Source: Theropithecus gelada
Taxonomy: Eukaryota; Chordata; Mammalia; Primates; Cercopithecidae
Direction of reading: 5' to 3'
DNA length: 64,000 bases
Assembly (NCBI RefSeq): GCF_003255815.1
Contig: NC_037689.1
Location: 140,229,938 to 140,293,937, forward strand
Shown here: positions 57,215-64,000 of the stretch, in pieces
Position numbering within the stretch: position 1 is the stretch's first letter
Layout of the letters: every line of letters starts with the position of its first letter
Position numbers and translations under genes: made by a program
Notes under the pieces: model-generated
Database searches by the model: none
Told to the model about the DNA's origin: nothing
What the model saw: only the letters and a program-made list of their open reading frames with translations

Positions 57215-57405
57215 AAGACAAGTAATATGCACTAAGTGTATACCAGGTGTTCTCTCATATATAACTTCATCCTCAGGTTTCCCCTGAAAAGTAAAGTTTA
57301 TCAGTGCCTTTATCAGAGGAGGCAACTGAGGAATTGAGGTTTTGAAGTAACCTCTGCAACAACACTCAGGTAGCAAGTAGCAGAATGTGTCTGACTCCTC
57401 AAGCT
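57215..57405 (+). repeat. MIR SINE
   Basis: Sense MIR: 'tgcactaagtgtataccagg', 'gaggaggcaactgagg', 'aggtagcaagtagcagaa', 'gtctgactcctcaag'. Confidence 0.72.
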
Positions 57406-58189
57406 GTTTTTTGATGCATGACACGAAGATGTCTCTAAGCTCCTGACAGTTTTTCTTCTCTGCTTTCAAGTCCTGTTTCTTCGGAAGCCTCTGAACCAGA
57501 AATAGAGGGATTACTGTCACACTGTGTCTCCCCCACTGTCTGCTGCTCACCCACCAAGTCAGCCTTTCCAAACTGGCATTCCCTTCATCCTCCTTGTCAT
57601 GCTGCAGACTGAAATAGAAAATATGGTGGGACTTAAATACTTTTTCTTGCATATTTTCCATAGAACTAGGCTTGTTAAGATAGTGAAAAAAATAGAAAGA
57701 AAAAAATACTGTTTAACTTCCTCATGAATTCAGCTTATAGATTAAGAACATTTTAAATCTACGTGTCTCAGGGAACACAAGGAATTCTAATTCCATTTAC
57801 CATGCACTTGGTGCACATTTGAAAAATTGTTCTTATTAAATTATTAATATAAACTCATGCATTAGAACATACATAGATCTTCATATTATAGAAAAATGAC
57901 TTCTAAACATTATAGAACTTACCTTATTATATATAGCAGAATTTCCATTATTATTAGAGATCTGAAACTAATGTATTATATTATTTAGTTTCTCCCCACT
58001 TCTGTGTTTCCTTTGTTTTCCTTTCATTTTTTTTTTTGTCCTGAAAGATTTAGTAAGTAGGCCCTGTGTCAGGGGTTGAGAACAATGAGGTGACTAAGAT
58101 AGGACATTTACCAAATTTCACCCTGTCAGTGTTTTAGCGGAACATTCATCACTCACAAATGTGAAACATTCATGGGGACAGTAACACCT
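57406..58189. other. Intergenic sequence, nothing recognised
   Basis: No supported gene. A 163-codon minus-strand frame runs from 57661 to 57170 but crosses the MIR. Confidence 0.5.
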
Positions 58190-58405
58190 AGGATTTGTTT
58201 AGTATGTGAAAAATCACAATTAATTAACAAAGTCATTCATTCTTAATAACTACAAAAAGTAGGGCCTGTTATACTCATTTAACTGATGAGGAGACTAAAG
58301 TTCAGATAATTTTAGTGACTTTCCATAGATCACACAGCAAGTAAGAGGTGGAGTCAAATTAGCATGCTAGTCTGCCTGACTCCAATGTCTGTGGTGAATT
58401 ATGTA
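58190..58405 (+). repeat. MIR SINE
   Basis: Sense MIR: 'actcatttaactgatgagga', 'cacacagcaagtaagaggtgg', 'gtctgcctgactccaatg'. Confidence 0.82.
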
Positions 58406-59880
58406 CCAACCATGGCCTTTATTTTCTTTTATGCCATAATATGTTTTTTCTTGTTTCACTAATCAAACAAACATATTATTTTAGTTACAGAACATTAGAT
58501 TTAGAAAATCAAGAACCCTTAGGAAAATATTACATTAATGATTTTAATCATAAAACATAACCTAATTAAATCACTTATCAGGCATACACAATTGAAATAA
58601 AGAATACCAAGTAGAATAAAGTCATTTTATTCAATTGAAAAAAAACATTTATGGTATCCTATGGGCAAAACACAATTGAGAATATAAAGATTAAAAAGCC
58701 ATGGACCCCCAGGACTTGGAGCTTGGAGTCTGACCGGGGAGTCAGAGGCATATAAATGACTTCAGTAACAAAGCTAATGACTTTAAATGTAGTAAAAAGA
58801 GGTTCAGAAAACATTGTGTGGGATTTGTAGGAAAAGAGATATTAGGTCTCCACAGAAACAATTGAGTTATACTTTTTAAAGGGCATTGGATCTAATATTA
58901 ATTTTTTAAAAATTAATAATTGCTTGAATAAATAGGCAAAAGTCATAGAAGACAGGGTGAACTGTTTGAGCAAAGGTCAAACCTAGTGCTTTTCAACTCT
59001 TTTCATTCATGGTCACCAATCTGTAGACGACTAAACATGAAAAAATGACCAAATATCGTTATCTAATTTCTCAATAATGACATTAAAATTAGAGTGAATA
59101 TTTAATCACATCAGTAGGCAAGAGATACCAACAAATTCCTTGCACACAGAAAGCATTAAGAGGTGACGCCTGATGAAGCAGGACAGGAGGAATCATATTA
59201 TACAAACCCATTCTCATAATAATCTCATCAATTAGAATCACAGAGAAGCTCATGATTCAGCAGATGTCAATGGTTGGAGGACTGGGAAATTAATGATAAA
59301 CATGCCCCTTGATCAATCAAACATCCTTTTTCCTTTACGGAAACTATGATATTTACAGTAGCCAAACACATACCCACTAGGCAGAAAGAGAGAAAGAGAG
59401 AGAGGTCGGGGAGTGGGGAGATGCCAGAAAGAGGAGGAAATTCCTCTCAAAATAATTAAACAGCCCCAGATAAAATTTCTCTTTTTTCCTGGCAATAATC
59501 TGTCTCCTGGTTTAATAATCCACCATTCCTCAAGCCCTGCCCAAGGGTAGAAAGAGGTACAAGGCTGAAGACAGTAATATTAAGTCAAAGTCTGCATAAG
59601 AAAGAGTTGGACAACTAACCTCACTCCTCTATTAGACTTGCAGAATTCCTGCATCAATTGCATAGCCTGTAGGCAAGTTAGCCCTGTGTAATATGGGCAT
59701 GTCACTTAACCTTCCCAAACCTAAGTTTTCTGATCTTTAAACTGAAAAAGATAATATATAACCTCTCTATTTGTTAAAGAAACTTTATTAAATCTGACAT
59801 GACAAATATTTCATTAGAATTCTCATATGCTGAGATAACATGGAGGGATTAGAATACATAGATTCCGAGTTCGTGAACAT
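58406..59880. other. AT-rich intergenic sequence
   Basis: No gene. A short antisense MIR ('ggcatgtcacttaaccttcc') lies at 59680-59765. The rest is plain. Confidence 0.5.
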
Positions 59881-60811
59881 TGGGTTGCCATGTGCAGAAG
59901 AATGAAACTAGACCCCTATCTCTCAACATACATAAAAATCAATTCAAAATGGATTAAATACTTAATAGAAGACCAGAAACTATAAAAGTACTGCAAGAAA
60001 ATTTAGGGGAAACTCTTTTGGACATTGGTTTAGGCAGAGACTTTATGTCTAAGACTGCTAAAGCATAGGCAACAAAAACAGAAATAGACAAATGAGATTT
60101 CATTAAACTAAGAAGCTCCTGCACAGCAAAAAGAACAATCAACAGAGTTAGTGGATAACATGAAGAATGGGTGAAAATATTTGTAAACTGTTCACCCAAC
60201 AAGGGACTAATGGCCAAAATATACAAGAATCTCAAACAACAGGAAAAAAAAAATAATAGTCCCATAAAAAAGTGGGAAAGGACATTAATAGACATTCCTC
60301 AAAATAAGACATACAAATGACAAACAGGTATATCAAAAAATGCTAAACATCACTAATCATCAGAGGATTCAAATCAAAATCACAATGAGATATCATCTTA
60401 CCCCAGTCAGAATAGTTAATATTTAAAAAGACAAAAAATAATGCATGGTGGTGAGGATGCGGGAACTCATACACTTTGGTTGGAATGTAAACTAGTACAG
60501 ACACAATGGAAAAGAGAAAGAAGATTTCTTAAAATACTAACAATAGAATTACCATATGATCCAGCGATCCCATTACTGGGTATCTATCTAAAGAGAAAAA
60601 GATAAATAAATATCTCAAAGGAATACCTGCATTCATGTGGTTATTGCATAGGTACTCACAATAGAAAAGACATGGATCAACCTCGGTGTCCATCAATGGA
60701 TGAATGGACAGAGAAAATGTGGTGTATATACACAATGGAATACTATTAGGCCATAAAAAATGATATCCTGTCCTTTTCAGCAACATGGGTGGAACTGGAG
60801 GTTATTATATT

Positions 60812-61017
60812 AGATGCCTATTATGGGGAGGGGGGAGGGAGGAGGGATGGCATTGGGAATTATACCTGATGTAAATGACGAGTTGATGGGTGCTGACGAG
60901 TTGATGGGTGCTGACGAGTTGATGGGTGCAGCACACCAACATGGCACAAGTATACATATGTAACAAACCTGCACGTTGTGCACATGTACCCTAGAACTTA
61001 AAGTATAATAAAAAAAT
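60812..61017 (+). mobile_element. Young L1 (L1PA) 3'-end insertion
   Basis: Only the last ~200 bp of an L1PA: G-rich tract, '...gtaaatgacgagtt', 'cagcacaccaacatggcac', 'ctagaacttaaagtataat' and an A-rich tail. It carries an 18-bp triplication at 60876-60929. Confidence 0.92.
60876..60929 (+). repeat. 18-bp tandem triplication
   Basis: tgacgagttgatgggtgc occurs three times in a row without mismatch; other L1PA copies have it once. Confidence 0.97.
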
Positions 61018-61360
61018 AAATAAATGAAGTAATCTGGGTGCAAAAGGACAAATATCACATATTATCTATCACTTTTATGTGGGAGCTAAAAAATTTGATC
61101 ACATGCAGGAAAGACAGATAACAGAGACTGGGAAAGGTGAGTGGGGAAGCAGAAGGATGAGAAGTGTGTTAAAGGACACAAACACGCAGTTAGACAGAAA
61201 GCATGAATTCAATGTTTGATAGTAGAGTAACTATAGTTAACAAAAATGTATTGTAGTTGGATGATGGACACCCCTAAACACCATAAATTCCCCACTGCAT
61301 ATTATATACAAGTAACAAAATTTCACATGTACCCAGTAAATTTGTACAAATACAATGTTT

Positions 61361-61876
61361 TTAACAGAAAAGCAAATTATGCAACTTTTCAAGAAATTAA
61401 TATTGTATGTATAAAAAATACAGGGTATCGTTAATTAAGACATATTTTAAACCATCTTCTGAACAGTTTAGAGTTGATTGTATCTAAGCTAATATTTGAG
61501 CTGGGCCTTCAGCATTGGTGTAGGATTTAATGACGAAGACTACATGGTATAGACAAAAGCGCAGGGATAAAAATATTTCAAATGAATTTGGAAATTAGCT
61601 TGAATGGAGTGAGGTTTCACAAAGAAGGAAATAATTGGGAATCAGATTGAAAGGGTAGATGAGGAAAGGTGATGCCATTATTTTATAGATTCAGACCAAA
61701 ATATACATATTTTGCCTGAAGTTACTGGAAAATTGATTGCGGCAGAGTAGAGTTTCATGAGATGAGGCCCCTATTAATAAATGAAGTTTGAGCAGTCTGA
61801 GGATTAGATACGTAAATCCGTATCAATAATCGAATCCTTCATATTTGAGCAAGCTCTCCTACCCTATAATATATAT
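61361..61876. other. Intergenic sequence, nothing recognised
   Basis: No gene or clear repeat. Confidence 0.5.
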
Positions 61877-61894
61877 CCATTTGTGTTAACATTA

Positions 61895-62200
61895 TTTATT
61901 TATTATTTATTTTTTTTTGAGATGGAGTTTTGCTCTTGTTACCCAGGCTGGAGTGCAATGGCACGATCTTGTCACACCGCAACCTCTGCCTCCCGGGTTC
62001 AAGCGATTCTCCTGCCTCAGTCTCCTGAGTAGCTGGGATTACAGGCATGCACCACCACACCTGGCTAATTTTGTATTTTTTAGTAGAGACGGGGTTTCTC
62101 CATATTGGTCAGGCTGTTCTCGAACTCCCGACCTCAAGTGATCCGCCCACCTCGGCCTCCCAAAGTGCTGGGATTACAGGCATGAGCCACCACACCCAGC
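61895..62200 (-). mobile_element. Alu SINE
   Basis: Full-length reversed Alu with a (TTTA)n/T tail, ending '...ccaccacacccagc'. A perfect 18-bp target duplication ccatttgtgttaacatta lies at 61877-61894 and 62201-62218. Confidence 0.98.
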
Positions 62201-62218
62201 CCATTTGTGTTAACATTA

Positions 62219-62693
62219 AACAATCATTACCAGAATGTTCATAATAGCTGGACTTTATTGAGAGTGTTCAACAAAATTGGCCTAAAAGTGTTTCTTTTTT
62301 TCCTCACCCACTGCTGTGGCACAGAGACCCTAAGGAACACTCCCTCGTAATGCGGGTAACATTGATCCACAAATTCTCTCTGGGCTCCACCTTCTGTGTT
62401 CATCCTTTCAAACTGTGCAGTCCATCCTATCTGTCTCCGTTTCCAGGACGTTTACTGCTAGAGCTTTTCTAACCACTTTGTCCCTCGGACTGATGCTTTG
62501 GATCAGTTCCTAAGTCTCCAACCTGGCTTCACCAGAGTTACTATGTAGTGCTTTTTCCCCTTGTGTTCAGAAATGGGAGTCAACCCCACTCCTGCCTTAG
62601 CCTCCAGTCCTTACTGCCAGCCCATACAGAGCCCTAGTTCTCCTCTTTACCCGAGTAGGGCATTCAAACACTGACTCCTTCCTTCCTTAATGC
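62219..62693. other. GC-richer unique sequence
   Basis: Noticeably higher in C and G than its neighbours, with no open frame of note and no repeat recognised. Confidence 0.4.
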
Positions 62694-62895
62694 TAGGCCC
62701 CCTGCCAGGTGCTGTAAGCAAGTAATTGCTATTAACATTCACAACAGTTATGTCATGTCAATTTAATTATTTCCATCTTCCAGGTGAGAAAATTAGGTTA
62801 AGTTAAATGTTTTAACCATATGTCCCGTCACGCAGCAAGTAAACTGGATTCCAAATGAAGTCTGCCACACTCCATAGCCTGAACTCTTTCCAACT
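62694..62895 (+). repeat. MIR SINE
   Basis: Sense MIR: 'ccctgccaggtgctgtaag', 'ttaacattcacaacagttat', 'ccaggtgagaaaattagg', 'cagcaagtaaactgg'. Confidence 0.78.
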
Positions 62896-64000
62896 CATCA
62901 CAATGCCTTTACCTTTGGGGTTTTCTTTACCGTGCACACTGTTTGGATTTTAAAGATAGTGATCATGTCGTGTTGGTTGCAGGAAAAAACACTTCAATCA
63001 CTTCAGCTACTTATCTTGGAATATTATCTTCAGTCAGCTCATCATTTAGTTGTTCTTTTCTTGTCATGATAAGCAGTGAACTGTATATCCATACGATCCA
63101 CTATGACTATATATCTATATGAAGATATAGATATAGTTGGCTCTATTTATCATTCCCCTGAAACATACTATTGATTTGCTGAAAATAATAGTTTTAACAA
63201 TTGCACTCATGATTAATGTGGCTTAGCTAAAGCACAGAATGGTAATTCGGGTGTATGGGTAAATAGAGAATATTCTAATGTTTGCATCATTTTCTTTAAT
63301 TTTACCTTGGTTGCTGTGCTTTGAAATCAATGTGAAGAGAAACAAACAAATAACATGTATGCTGTTGCACAGCATTAAAGTCAAAATGTGCTATAAACAA
63401 AGACTGCATATTTTAAAACAGGGTGAAGGAGCAATTTTCTTTAAAAGCCAATAATTTGCTGCTAACTACTAAGGGAAGAAGCTGTTCCTTTGTTGGCCCG
63501 TCTTCATTGCCAATCTATTTTTCTAAAATTGCAAGTACTTACATAAAATTAAATACAAAGGAGTTCAAGAACACCTTTGGATTTCAAATTCAAAAGATAG
63601 CTCGTTATATGTATAACGATTTTGTCCTACAAGGTTACCCTGTAATTTTTTTTTCATTTTAATTAAAAAGCAAGACTACTGAGGGGCCTACACTAGGGCA
63701 AAGTCTCTTTGGACGTGTTGCCATAACTTAAAGCACACGTAACAACCTGCTTCAGTATGTCAGGGAAAGAGACCACCTGAGAAAGGCAGAGTGAATGCAT
63801 ATTTCAGAATACTCCTAATATGCAGAGGAAAAAAAGAGAAAGGAAAAAAAAAAGCCAGTCTCACCCAACAAAGGCTAAAAGCTAGACTTTCTCTAGCTTG
63901 TAAGACAGGACCAAGGGTTTCGTACTTCATTTTGCCTGACAATATTTTTATGAGAAAAATACAAATCAAAACGATGGGATGAAATGGTTAAGAGAAAGAA
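62896..64000. other. AT-rich intergenic sequence
   Basis: No gene. A short palindrome (ACTATATATCTATAT / ATATAGATATAGT) lies at 63106-63136. Confidence 0.5.

Larger units (their letters stand above)
59884..61360 (+). mobile_element. Old L1 3' part, interrupted by a younger L1 scrap
   Basis: Sense ORF2 ('gttgccatgtgcagaagaatg') to 60811, then resumed ORF2 end/3' UTR from about 61018 ('ggacaaatatcacatatta', 'atgtgggagctaaaa', 'gtagagtaactatagttaac'), ending 'gtaaatttgtacaaatac'. Frames are full of stops. L1MA-type by wording. Confidence 0.9.

Noticed and set aside
57170..57661. 163-codon minus-strand open frame
   Set aside because: It crosses a MIR SINE on the opposite strand, has no recognisable domain, no splice or promoter context, and biased composition. 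Chance is the simplest reading.

Overview
This is nuclear DNA from a primate, most likely human or another ape. It is AT-rich and gene-poor, and almost all recognisable structure is interspersed repeats: Alu elements of normal dimeric form, L1 copies with a primate-type 3' end, THE1/MST/MLT1 (MaLR) LTRs, MLT2 LTRs with ERVL internal sequence, Tigger and hAT DNA transposons, and decayed MIR and L2. I found no protein-coding gene of the host, no exon with convincing splice context, no structural RNA gene and no CpG island. Every longer open frame lies inside a repeat or a simple-sequence tract, apart from one 163-codon minus-strand frame at 57.2-57.7 kb that I judge to be chance. The element calls come from recognising family sequences by eye; subfamily names are given only where the match is distinctive.

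Layout. 0-5 kb: plain sequence, then an old minus-strand L1 with an Alu inside it. 5-9.4 kb: a MIR split by an Alu, a solo MST LTR, and an unclassified ERV LTR on the minus strand. 9.6-13.4 kb: an Alu, a complete THE1 retrotransposon (LTR-internal-LTR) with a 204-codon open frame, another Alu, and an MLT1 LTR. 14.4-17.2 kb: a Tigger-like DNA transposon flanked by TA, split by a young 5'-truncated L1 that carries extra non-L1 sequence past its poly(A). 19-21.4 kb: L1 3' ends and a solo THE1 LTR. 21.8-27.9 kb: a MITE, then a 5'-truncated ERVL provirus (RT, RNase H, integrase and dUTPase remnants), interrupted by an L1 and ending in an MLT2 LTR swollen by TA-rich repeats. 28.9-37.5 kb: L1, MIR, L2, a TATC microsatellite and Alus in mostly plain AT-rich DNA. 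40.5-41.7 kb: an MLT2 solo LTR inside a MIR, then a cluster of palindromes. 42.5-48.9 kb: hAT elements, a MITE and a nearly full-length Tigger1 carrying two Alus, followed by a microsatellite holding a second copy of a piece of that Tigger1. 50.4-56.9 kb: a complete ERVL provirus with two MLT2A-type LTRs and a perfect 5-bp target duplication. 57-64 kb: MIRs, an old L1 with a younger L1 fragment inside it, an Alu with an 18-bp target duplication, and plain sequence.

Nothing here acts together as a pathway. All element coding regions are broken by stops or frameshifts. I see no evidence for an undescribed biological system. The points of real interest are rearrangements: a probable L1 3' transduction, an L1-associated gap in an ERVL, a local copy of a Tigger1 segment, a palindrome cluster, an 18-bp triplication in an L1 tail, and the complete ERVL provirus.
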